Notes under the pieces: model-generated
Seen by the model: the letters and a program-made list of their open reading frames with translations, nothing else
Databases searched by the model: none
Told to the model about the DNA's origin: nothing
Source of the DNA: Haloimpatiens massiliensis
GTDB taxonomy: Bacteria; Bacillota; Clostridia; Clostridiales; Clostridiaceae
Direction of reading: 5' to 3'
DNA: 64,000 nt
Assembly (NCBI RefSeq): GCF_900184255.1
Contig: NZ_LT854640.1
Span: 124,345 to 188,344, forward strand
Part shown: positions 8,115-15,535 of the stretch, in pieces
Numbering within the stretch: the first letter of the stretch is position 1
How the letters are laid out: every line of letters starts with the position of its first letter
Made by a program: the position numbers and the translations under genes

Positions 8115-9497
8115 ATGAACAGAGAATTGCTAAGAAATTTACCAAAGATTGATGAACTGTTAAAAGAAGAAATTGTAGAAAAAGAATTGGGAAGCACCAT
8201 TAGAACTTTAGTTATAGATGCACTTAGAGAGACCATTGATTATTATAGAAATTTAATACTTAAAGGTAAAATTAATAATTTTTCAAAGGAAGACATTTTG
8301 AAAACCTTTAGACAATTAATGGATAAGAAAAAATCATCAAGATTAAGAAAAGTTATTAATGCTACAGGTACAGTTATACATACGAATCTTGGAAGATCTT
8401 TATTAAGTCATAGTGCAGTAGAAGCTGTTATTAATATATCACAAAATTACAATAATTTAGAATATGATGTGGAAAAGGGAAAAAGAGGGTTAAGATACAG
8501 TCATATAGAGGATTTAATAACTAAAATAACTGGTGCAGAGGCTGCAATGGTGGTTAACAACAATGCATCAGCGGTGATGCTTGTATTAAATACCCTATGT
8601 AATGAAAAAGAAGCTATAGTATCTCGCGGGCAGTTAGTGGAGATAGGAGGTTCTTTTAGGGTACCAGAAGTTATGAAATTCAGTGGAGCAACTTTAGTGG
8701 AAGTTGGAACTACCAATAGAACTCATCTTTATGATTATGAAAATAATATAAATGAAAATACAGGAGTTTTATTAAAAGTACATACTTCTAATTTTAAAAT
8801 AATGGGATTTACGGAAGAGGTATCTTTAGAGGAACTAGTTAATTTAGGTGAAAAATATAGTGTACCTACCTATGAGGATATAGGAAGTGGAGTTTTAATT
8901 GATTATACTAAATATGGTTTGAGCTATGAACCAACAGTCCAAGAAAGCATAAAAAGAGGAATTGATGTAGTTTCCTTTAGTGGAGATAAAATGCTAGGAG
9001 GACCTCAGGCAGGAATAATTGTAGGTAAAAAAGAATATATAGACAAAATGAAGAGAAATCAGCTTACTAGGGCTTTAAGAATAGATAAGATGACTTTAGC
9101 TGCTCTAGAAGCAACTTTAAGACTTTATTTAGATGAAAATGAGGCTATAGATAAAATACCTACTTTAAATATGCTTTTATCATCTAAAGAAATAGTAAAA
9201 AAGAAAGCGGAAAGTCTAAAAAGAAAATTAAGGAATAAGGTTAAAGAATTTAAATTTATATTAGATAGTGATTATTCTATGGTAGGCGGAGGTTCCATGC
9301 CTGTAGAAAGAATAGAAACCTATGTAATAAAAGTTTCTAGTGAAGTATTTACTCCAGAACAAATAGAACATAAACTTAGAATGAATAAGATTCCAATAGT
9401 AGTGAGAGTTTACAATAATGAAGTTATAATGGACTTAAGAACCATATTCCCAAGAGATTTTGATAGCGTAGTAGAGGCTTTTTTAAATATGAAGTAA
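8115..9497 (+). CDS. selA: L-seryl-tRNA(Sec) selenium transferase
   Basis: PLP enzyme that turns Ser-tRNA(Sec) into Sec-tRNA(Sec) using selenophosphate. Length (460 residues) is typical. The PLP lysine is Lys292 in SFSGDKMLGGPQAG, and the INATGTVIHTNLGRS segment (81-95) is the strongly conserved SelA signature. Separated from selD by 39 bp with no terminator, so probably cotranscribed with it. Confidence 0.97.
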   Translation: MNRELLRNLPKIDELLKEEIVEKELGSTIRTLVIDALRETIDYYRNLILKGKINNFSKEDILKTFRQLMDKKKSSRLRKVINATGTVIHTNLGRSLLSHSAVEAVINISQNYNNLEYDVEKGKRGLRYSHIEDLITKITGAEAAMVVNNNASAVMLVLNTLCNEKEAIVSRGQLVEIGGSFRVPEVMKFSGATLVEVGTTNRTHLYDYENNINENTGVLLKVHTSNFKIMGFTEEVSLEELVNLGEKYSVPTYEDIGSGVLIDYTKYGLSYEPTVQESIKRGIDVVSFSGDKMLGGPQAGIIVGKKEYIDKMKRNQLTRALRIDKMTLAALEATLRLYLDENEAIDKIPTLNMLLSSKEIVKKKAESLKRKLRNKVKEFKFILDSDYSMVGGGSMPVERIETYVIKVSSEVFTPEQIEHKLRMNKIPIVVRVYNNEVIMDLRTIFPRDFDSVVEAFLNMK

Positions 9498-9502
9498 CAT
9501 AT

Positions 9503-9552
9503 TACTCAACTTTCGAACATAAATTTTAAGCTTCACATTGCAAATTGACTGA
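9503..9552. repeat. Half-copy of the AACTTTCG repeat family
   Basis: Reads ACTCAACTTTCGAACATAAA and onward, matching the left end of the 27243-27513 element and, inverted, the block at 23285-23328. It occupies the selA-selB gap. Only one end is present. Confidence 0.55.
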
Positions 9553-9593
9553 ATAAGAAGATACAAATATAGTTTTAAAATAGGAGTGATGAA

Positions 9594-11507
9594 ATGAAGC
9601 ACCTAATAATAGGAACTGCAGGACATATAGATCACGGTAAAACAACTCTAATAAAAGCTTTGACAGGAAGAGAAACGGATACATTAAAGGAGGAACAGGA
9701 GAGGGGAATATCCATAAATATCGCATTTACCTTCTTTGATTTACCTTCTGGAAGAAGAGCAGGAATTATAGATGTACCAGGGCATGAGAGATTTATAAAG
9801 AACATGTTAGCGGGTATAAGCAGTATAGATATAGTAGTTTTGGTAATTGCAGCAGATGAAGGAATTATGCCTCAAACTAGAGAACATCTTGAAATACTCC
9901 AACTTTTAAATGTAAAAAAGGGAATAGTGGCTCTTACCAAAAGTGACTTAGTAGATGCGGAATGGATAGAGCTTGTTACAGAAGACATCAAGAAAGAGTT
10001 TAAAGGTACTTTCTTGGAAAATGCACCTATTTATCCTGTTTCTTCAAAAACAAAAGATGGTTTTAATAATCTTATAGAAGAAATAGATAATGCCACAGAA
10101 GAAGTAGAAGCTAAGGATACAGAGGGACATTTTAGACTTCCAGTGGATAGAGTATTTTCTGTAAGTGGTTTTGGAACAGTAGTTACTGGAACAATCATAA
10201 GTGGAAAAGTTAAAGTCGGTGAAGAGGTAGAAATATATCCATCTAAGATAAAAACAAGAATAAGAGGACTTCAAGTACACGAAAAGCCTGTAGATGAAGC
10301 GGATGCAGGACAAAGATGTGCTATAAATCTGGCAAATGTAAAAGTCAATGAAATAGAGAGGGGAAATGTAATTTCAAAGGAAAATGTCATGGAACCTTCT
10401 TATATGATAGATACTAAATTTTATTATTTGAAGAGTGCAGATAGACCACTGGAAAATAGACAAAGGGTTAGATTATATCATGGAACGGAAGAAATTTTAT
10501 GTAGAGTTGTAATTTTAGATAAGGAAGAAGTTAATCCAGGAGAAGAAGCTTATGTACAGCTTAGATTAGAAAAACCACTATGTGCTCAAAGAAATGATAG
10601 ATTTGTAATAAGAAGCTATTCTCCTATGCATACCATAGGTGGAGGAAGCATAATAGAACCAGTAGCTATAAAAGCTAAGAGATTTGATGAAAAATATATA
10701 TCGGAGTTAAAGTTAAAAGAAAGTGGTGAGGTAGGAGGAATATTAGAGACAACTATTAAAAAGTTAAGTTCTAATTTCCCAAATTTTAAAGCGGTTGTAA
10801 AGGCATTAGGGAAAAATGAAAAAAGTTTACAGGAAGAAATAGATGCCTTAGTTGAACAAAATAAGGTGGTAAAATTAATTGCACTAGGTGACCCCTTATA
10901 TGTGCATAAAGAATTTCTACAGAGAAGTATAGATAGGCTTGAAGAAATTTTAGAAGAATACCATTCAAAATATCCTTTAAGACCGGGATTGTCAAAAGAG
11001 GAGATAAAAGAAAAGATTTTTGGTAAGGGGTTAAAACAAAAAATATATGATGAGCTACTAGAAATGGTAGTAAAAAATGAAATTATAGATGTAAATGGTA
11101 AGTTTATATGTGCTCATGGTTTCCAAATAAAATTTAATGAATTACAAGAAAAATTAAAGAATAAAATATTAAAGGAATACCAAAAGGGAAAATATACTCC
11201 ACCTAAGTTTAAAGAACTACTGGAAAAAGAAAAAGAAAAAGAGGAGTTTAAAACTGTGTTTGAAGCACTTATACTAAGTGGAGATTTAGTTAAAGCTGAT
11301 GAGGATTGTATTTTTTCTAAAAGTAATTATGAAGAAGCTAAAAATAAAATAATAGTTTACATGAAAGAAAAGGGAAGTATAACTCCAGGAGAAGCTAGAG
11401 AAATTTTAGACACTAGTAGAAAATATGTGGTGGCTCTTCTTGAACGTTTTGATGGTGAAAAGCTTACTAGAAGAGTAGAGAATAAAAGAGTCCTATATAA
11501 GGTATAG
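9594..11507 (+). CDS. selB: Selenocysteine-specific elongation factor
   Basis: GTPase that carries Sec-tRNA(Sec) to UGA codons marked by a SECIS. The 637-residue protein begins with an EF-Tu-like G domain: GHIDHGKT (10-17), DVPGHE, and TKSD as G4. Two beta-barrel domains follow, then a C-terminal series of winged helices (from about residue 370) that bind the SECIS hairpin. It is the third gene of the sel cluster and tRNA-Sec lies 207 bp downstream. No missing motif seen. Confidence 0.97.
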   Translation: MKHLIIGTAGHIDHGKTTLIKALTGRETDTLKEEQERGISINIAFTFFDLPSGRRAGIIDVPGHERFIKNMLAGISSIDIVVLVIAADEGIMPQTREHLEILQLLNVKKGIVALTKSDLVDAEWIELVTEDIKKEFKGTFLENAPIYPVSSKTKDGFNNLIEEIDNATEEVEAKDTEGHFRLPVDRVFSVSGFGTVVTGTIISGKVKVGEEVEIYPSKIKTRIRGLQVHEKPVDEADAGQRCAINLANVKVNEIERGNVISKENVMEPSYMIDTKFYYLKSADRPLENRQRVRLYHGTEEILCRVVILDKEEVNPGEEAYVQLRLEKPLCAQRNDRFVIRSYSPMHTIGGGSIIEPVAIKAKRFDEKYISELKLKESGEVGGILETTIKKLSSNFPNFKAVVKALGKNEKSLQEEIDALVEQNKVVKLIALGDPLYVHKEFLQRSIDRLEEILEEYHSKYPLRPGLSKEEIKEKIFGKGLKQKIYDELLEMVVKNEIIDVNGKFICAHGFQIKFNELQEKLKNKILKEYQKGKYTPPKFKELLEKEKEKEEFKTVFEALILSGDLVKADEDCIFSKSNYEEAKNKIIVYMKEKGSITPGEAREILDTSRKYVVALLERFDGEKLTRRVENKRVLYKV

Positions 11508-11527
11508 TAAGCATATGCCACATAGTA

Positions 11528-11593
11528 CATTGAAGAAAAATCTGATTTTAATTCTGTAATAAATGTGTAATTTGGGACTGTTTACAGTACGCT
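11528..11593. repeat. Fragment of the large foldback element (left arm)
   Basis: Almost base-for-base the same as 31665-31730, the left outer arm of the foldback next to spoIIP (shared run ACATTGAAGAAAAATCTG, then TGTGTAATTTGGGACTGTT). Here the arm leads into a different, shorter hairpin. Confidence 0.7.
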
Positions 11594-11624
11594 ATGAGCT
11601 TTGATACTCAAAGTTCTTAGCGTA
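11588..11624 (+). terminator. Hairpin after selB
   Basis: TACGCTA (11588-11594) pairs with TAGCGTA (11618-11624), with CTTTGA/TCAAAG pairing inside, followed by TTTGTT. It could terminate the selB transcript before the tRNA-Sec promoter. It is also the tip of a foldback fragment, so a termination role is inferred. Confidence 0.5.
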
Positions 11625-11650
11625 TTTGTTAAACAGGTATAAAAAAATAG

Positions 11651-11679
11651 TTGAAAAAACGTTTACCCTGTGATATAAT
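11651..11679 (+). promoter_or_regulatory. Sigma-A promoter of tRNA-Sec
   Basis: TTGAAA (11651-11656) and TATAAT (11674-11679) with a 17-bp spacer, 34 bp upstream of the tRNA. This suggests the tRNA has its own transcription start independent of selDAB. Confidence 0.8.
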
Positions 11680-11713
11680 AAAACTCGTGATTTGACGAAA
11701 AAAGTATATATAT

Positions 11714-11810
11714 GGGGGTAGATAGGTGCTGGTGTGCCTGCCGGTCTTCAAAACCGTGTTGCCGGGGTAGGACCTCGACGGGTGAGTTCGATTCTCACAT
11801 ACTCCCGCCA
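11714..11810 (+). tRNA. selC: tRNA-Sec (anticodon UCA)
   Basis: A 97-nt tRNA with encoded CCA. Acceptor GGGGGTA pairs with TACTCCC, the anticodon arm CCGGTCTTCAAAACCG carries UCA, the extra arm is very long, and the T arm is GTGAG-TTCGATT-CTCAC. The extended size, long D and extra arms and UCA anticodon are specific to selenocysteine tRNA. It closes the sel cluster. Confidence 0.96.
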
Positions 11811-11822
11811 ATAAAGTTAAAT

Positions 11823-11878
11823 AACCTGCAAACAAGTAGAAAAAGTGGTTACGATGTTTGTAGGTTTTGATATTTTTT
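11823..11878 (+). terminator. Terminator of tRNA-Sec
   Basis: AACCTGCAAACA (11823-11834) pairs with TGTTTGTAGGTT (11855-11866) and is followed by a T-rich tail ending in TATTTTTT. It starts 12 bp after the tRNA CCA. Confidence 0.75.
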
Positions 11879-11930
11879 GAAAGATTATTTATAATTGGTT
11901 CAATAGGTGTGCAGTAAATTTATTTAGGAG

Positions 11931-12500
11931 GTGAAAAAAATTTTATTTCATACACTAGCTAAAATAGCCAAGGAATTAAACAAGGAAAAGATTTTATGGG
12001 CAGTAGGGGCATCTTTAGTGTTAAATAATTATGGATTAATAGATAACCCTAATGATATAGACATATTAGTAGACATAAAAGATATAGAAAAAATAGATAA
12101 GATTTTACAAACGTTAGGTATAAAAAAATCAAGGGAAAAAACAGATACATATTCAACGAAATATTTTTATGAATATGTTATAGATGGTGTAGATATAGAC
12201 GTCATAGGTGGATTTATTATTAAACACGGTAATGGGCAGTATGAATATTGTTTTGATAATGAGTCTATAACTGTAATAAAAAATATTGATGAAGTAGATA
12301 TTCCTCTAACTTCCTTAGAAGATTGGTATATTATATATCAATTAATTCCGGGAAGGGAATATAAAGTAAATATTATAGAGAAGTATTTATTGAAAAATGG
12401 GCTTAATAATATTAATTTACTAAATAGTGCACTAGATAAAAATTTGACAGAAGAAGTGAGAATTAGAACTAAAAAATTATTGTGTGATGTTAGAAAGTAA
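11931..12500 (+). CDS. Nucleotidyltransferase-fold protein, function unknown
   Basis: About 189 residues. WAVGASLVLNNYGL followed by NPNDIDILVD is the GxS...DxD pattern of minimal nucleotidyltransferases of the kind that transfer nucleotides to drugs or toxins; substrate unknown. The start is odd: the in-frame GTG at 11931 overlaps the AGGAGG site (11926-11931), so spacing is zero, while the fourth codon, an ATT at 11940, has ideal spacing. No partner toxin or antitoxin gene is visible next to it. A terminator hairpin overlaps its stop. Confidence 0.65.
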   Translation: MKKILFHTLAKIAKELNKEKILWAVGASLVLNNYGLIDNPNDIDILVDIKDIEKIDKILQTLGIKKSREKTDTYSTKYFYEYVIDGVDIDVIGGFIIKHGNGQYEYCFDNESITVIKNIDEVDIPLTSLEDWYIIYQLIPGREYKVNIIEKYLLKNGLNNINLLNSALDKNLTEEVRIRTKKLLCDVRK

Positions 12501-12531
12501 TGGCTATGAACTTTAATTGTTCATAGCCATT
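12499..12531. terminator. Convergent terminator hairpin
   Basis: AATGGCTATGAAC pairs perfectly with GTTCATAGCCATT around a 7-base loop, between the convergent nucleotidyltransferase and MBL genes. Likely used by both. The downstream T-run is weak. Confidence 0.65.
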
Positions 12532-12555
12532 AGGGTTTAAGCTAGTTCATTATAT

Positions 12556-13449
12556 TTAAGATTTTCTAAAATAATAAAGTCTAAAGTTTTCCACAGAAAA
12601 ATTTATTAAATCTTTATTATACAGATAAGCTAAAAAGGCAGATACTGTAGAATAAGTTATATGATAAGCCTTAAAGTCTATTTGTAAATCTTTTAGTATG
12701 CATAAATTTTCTACTAAATCCTCTTTGGTTAGAGGCTGATCTAATAATTCTAAAAATAAATTTATGTAATCTTCTAGGTTTTTTATATTTCTATGGATTA
12801 AATTTAATAATTCTTCTCTAGTTAGAATTTTTTGGCTGTGACTAGGAAGAAAGAAGTCAGCTTCTATAGTTTTTAAAAAGTTTAAGGTATTTAAACTTTC
12901 TTCTATACTATTTAAATATGGAAGAGAGTATTTGTCTAAAATTTCATCACTAAATATACTATCTCCGAGAAAACATACTTTTTCAGGTGTTATAATACCT
13001 ATTTGGTCTACGGTGTGTCCTTTTAGGGAAATTATTTCAAATTTATCATCACTTATTTTATTTATTCCTTCATTTAAAATAAAATCTACACCACAGGGTT
13101 TAGATGAATTAGCAAGTGGTTTTATAGCGCTTGCAGTATAAAGTATTGATGAATATATATATGGATTTTCTATGTATAACTTTTCCTTAGGTGAAGAGAA
13201 TACTTGGCATCCTGGATAATTATCTTTAAAAAATGTATTTCCTCCGCAGTGATCTCCATGACTATGAGTATTTATTATGTATTTTGGATGAAGGTTATTA
13301 CTTAATAATATATCATTTAATTTTTTTGCCGAAGAATTGTTTATTCCTGTGTCTATAAGTATACAATTTTTGTTTTTGAAAGTGTACACACCTATATTAG
13401 TGGGAGAATCTATATAATAAGCATTGCCTTTGATTTTATTTAAATTCAT
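12556..13449 (-). CDS. Metallo-beta-lactamase-fold hydrolase
   Basis: A 297-residue MBL-superfamily protein with the metal motif THSHGDH at residues 61-67, a later GHTVDQIG histidine, the metal-bridging Asp in CFLGDSIFSD and a C-terminal LPSHSQ histidine. These place it with glyoxalase-II-like and thiolase-type MBL hydrolases; substrate unknown. It has a short C-terminal winged-helix-like extension. A 157-bp repeat lies 37 bp upstream of its start, so its promoter is probably at the repeat boundary. Confidence 0.85.
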   Translation of the reverse strand: MNLNKIKGNAYYIDSPTNIGVYTFKNKNCILIDTGINNSSAKKLNDILLSNNLHPKYIINTHSHGDHCGGNTFFKDNYPGCQVFSSPKEKLYIENPYIYSSILYTASAIKPLANSSKPCGVDFILNEGINKISDDKFEIISLKGHTVDQIGIITPEKVCFLGDSIFSDEILDKYSLPYLNSIEESLNTLNFLKTIEADFFLPSHSQKILTREELLNLIHRNIKNLEDYINLFLELLDQPLTKEDLVENLCILKDLQIDFKAYHITYSTVSAFLAYLYNKDLINFSVENFRLYYFRKS

Positions 13450-13486
13450 ATTATCACGTCCTTTAATTTGGTTAAAAAATCTATAA

Positions 13487-13643
13487 GGTACACGAAAAGA
13501 AATAACAGGTCAAAGATGCTAGTATATTTTGTGTCAGACAAGGAAGCAGGTTTCGCCACTAGTAGGACTATCGGTGGGTTCTGCTGACGCAGTATAACGC
13601 AAAATAGATTAGCATACTGACTTGTTATTTATTTGAATGTGCC
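13487..13643. mobile_element. 157-bp MITE-like element, copy 2
   Basis: Same ends and exact length as copy 1, flanked by TAA on both sides (13484-13486 and 13644-13646). It lies immediately upstream of the minus-strand MBL gene. Confidence 0.85.
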
Positions 13644-13717
13644 TAAACAATAATATCATAGGATTTGGAGAAATTCCACTAGATGTCAAAGAAAATATTT
13701 TGTTTGTACATATGTAA

Positions 13718-13874
13718 GGTACACGAAAAGAAATAACAGGTCAAAGATGCTAGTATATTTTGTGCCAGACAAGGAAGCAGGTTCCGCCGCTAGTAGAACT
13801 ATCGGTGGGTTCTGCTAACGCAGTATGACGCAAAATAGACTAGCATACTGACTTGTTATTTATTTGAATGTGCC
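13718..13874. mobile_element. 157-bp MITE-like element, copy 3
   Basis: Direct repeat of copy 2, 74 bp downstream and nearly identical. Flanks are TAA on the left and TTA on the right, the only copy whose flanking triplets differ. Confidence 0.85.
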
Positions 13875-13935
13875 TTAATGGGTATAAATTATTATAATGT
13901 GTAAAAAATAAGTATATAACTTGGAGGTGATTTTT

Positions 13936-14601
13936 TTGAAAAAATTATTATACATTCCCGTAAATTCAAAGCCAGAGAATATGTCTACCAGTAAGACTGC
14001 AGGAAGATATTTTGTGAATCGTTTTATGTCTGAAAATACTGATTATACAGTTGAGGAATTGGATCTTTATAATGAGTATATACCGGAACCTATTTATAAG
14101 TATTTTAAGGGAAGAGCGGAATTAGTTACTGGCGCTGAATATGATTCATTGTCTGAATTTGACAAGAAGGCAGTAGATAGAATGAATCAGTTAAGTGATC
14201 AGTTTTTAAGTGCAGATGTTTATGTAATTGCTGCACCAATGTGGAGCGTAAGTTTTCCATCTATACTTAAAAGGTATATGGATTGCATTATAATTAACAA
14301 TAAACTTATTAAAATTTCACCAGAAAATGTAGATGGACTTTTAGAAGATAAGCAGAGAAATATGATATATATTCAGTCTTCAGGAGGAATTTATCCTAAA
14401 ATATTAGGAGCTAATGTAAATCACGGTGTGGATTATTTTCATGATATTTTCAAGTTTTTGGGTATAACAAGGTTTCAAAAGGTTTTAATTGAAGGAGTAG
14501 ATATGCCAGAAGTAGGAAAAGATAAAGCTCTTCAAATGGCTTATGAAGAAATGGAGACAGTGATTAAAAAGTTTTCTAGGGAACCTATATTAAAACAGTA
14601 A
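13936..14601 (+). CDS. FMN-dependent NADH-azoreductase-like flavodoxin-fold protein
   Basis: About 221 residues of the Flavodoxin_2 / AzoR fold. The central YVIAAPMWSVSFPSILKRYMDCII segment region (residues about 95-118) matches the AAPMYNF...LKxYxD flavin-binding region of azoreductases, and QSSGGIYP fits the later ribityl-phosphate loop. Such enzymes reduce quinones or azo dyes with NAD(P)H; the natural substrate here is unknown. TTG at 13936 follows a GGAGGTG site with a 6-base spacer. Stands alone after two repeats. Confidence 0.8.
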   Translation: MKKLLYIPVNSKPENMSTSKTAGRYFVNRFMSENTDYTVEELDLYNEYIPEPIYKYFKGRAELVTGAEYDSLSEFDKKAVDRMNQLSDQFLSADVYVIAAPMWSVSFPSILKRYMDCIIINNKLIKISPENVDGLLEDKQRNMIYIQSSGGIYPKILGANVNHGVDYFHDIFKFLGITRFQKVLIEGVDMPEVGKDKALQMAYEEMETVIKKFSREPILKQ

Positions 14602-14611
14602 ATATAGGTTT

Positions 14612-14657
14612 GAAATTTCATAATTAAACCACATTGTACCCTTTTGCGGTTTAATCA
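14612..14657. repeat. Family-2 element remnant
   Basis: TGAAATTTCATAATTAAACC through to TTTAATCA matches the right-hand end of the family-2 elements, truncated to under 50 bp. Rest of the 14602-15162 gap holds a hairpin and a 157-bp element. Confidence 0.55.
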
Positions 14658-14837
14658 TAGTAAGGATTGTTCTATATGTTTAGTAGTATATAGAATTTCA
14701 TGAGCATTTAGGATATTCTAAATAGCATAATAAAAACAAGAAAGGTTATTTGCAGTTACATACTAATAATGGTAATATGAACTTCCTATGAGTTAGTATG
14801 GATAGACTAGATTAAAACTTATATTTAATATTGATTA

Positions 14838-14884
14838 AGAAAAGGCTGTAGATTAGGAAAGTAATTAGTTTGCAGTCTTTTTCT
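14838..14884 (+). terminator. Possible terminator hairpin
   Basis: AGAAAAGGCTG pairs with CAGTCTTTTTCT, giving a T-rich 3' arm. It lies about 240 bp past the azoreductase stop, far for that gene, so its role is uncertain. Confidence 0.4.
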
Positions 14885-14908
14885 ATGATATAATATAATT
14901 ATTTATAA

Positions 14909-15065
14909 GATATATGAAAAGAAATAATAAGTTAAAGATGCTGGTATATTTTGTGTCACACAAGCAAGCAGAAACCACCGATAGTAGAACTATCGGCGGG
15001 TTCTGCTGACGCAATAGGGCACAAAATAGACTAGCGTACTGACTTATTATTTATTTCAATGTGCC
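14909..15065. mobile_element. 157-bp MITE-like element, copy 4
   Basis: The most diverged copy (left end GATATATG rather than GGTACATG) but still exactly 157 bp and flanked by TAA on both sides. Its centre forms a near-perfect stem, ACCACCGATAGT with ACTATCGGCGGGT. Confidence 0.8.
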
Positions 15066-15186
15066 TAAAGAAAATTATAAGGTAAAATACAGTTCATACA
15101 GTAATAATTGTAAATTGTGACGGATATAAGTAGTTTGGGTTTTTTTAAAAATTTTTATAAATTTGAAGGGTGAGATTAAACAATTC

Positions 15187-15441
15187 ATGTGTTATGTTTA
15201 TATTTTAAAGTGCTCCGACGATACGTTATACACGGGATGGACAAATAATTTACAAAATAGGATAAAAAATCATTTAAGAGGTAAGGGAGCTAAATATACT
15301 AGATGCAGGTTGCCAGTACAATTGGTATATTTTGAGGAATGCGTGGACAAGTCCTCAGCCTTAAAAAGAGAGTATAAGATAAAACAAATGAGGAGAAAAG
15401 AAAAACTAGAGTTAATCCAAAGAAAAAAAATTCAGATTTAA
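15187..15441 (+). CDS. GIY-YIG nuclease-fold protein, UPF0213 family
   Basis: About 84 residues, the usual size for the single-domain family. The signature is complete: CYVYILKC, then TLYTGWTNNLQNRIKNH with the catalytic Arg, and a C-terminal Glu-rich helix. The family has a nuclease fold with a proposed DNA-damage role that is not well established. The start is unsure: ATG 15187 has its GGGTGAG site 12 bases off, while TTG 15163 would add eight residues. It lies between two direct 157-bp elements together with the helicase/LexA fusion. Confidence 0.85.
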   Translation: MCYVYILKCSDDTLYTGWTNNLQNRIKNHLRGKGAKYTRCRLPVQLVYFEECVDKSSALKREYKIKQMRRKEKLELIQRKKIQI

Positions 15442-15535
15442 AGGCGTCTATATAAGGGTATGACTACATGTTATTTTTATAAAATATAAAGTAGTTAGAT
15501 AGCAATGTAATAAAGTCTTTATAGGGGGAAGTAAT

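Noticed and set aside
11629..11835. Minus-strand 68-codon ORF
   Set aside because: It overlaps tRNA-Sec, its promoter and its terminator and has no recognisable protein features.
13487..15065. A CRISPR-like array
   Set aside because: The repeats are 157-bp palindromes with irregular spacing (74 bp, about 1 kb) and target duplications, and there are no cas genes.
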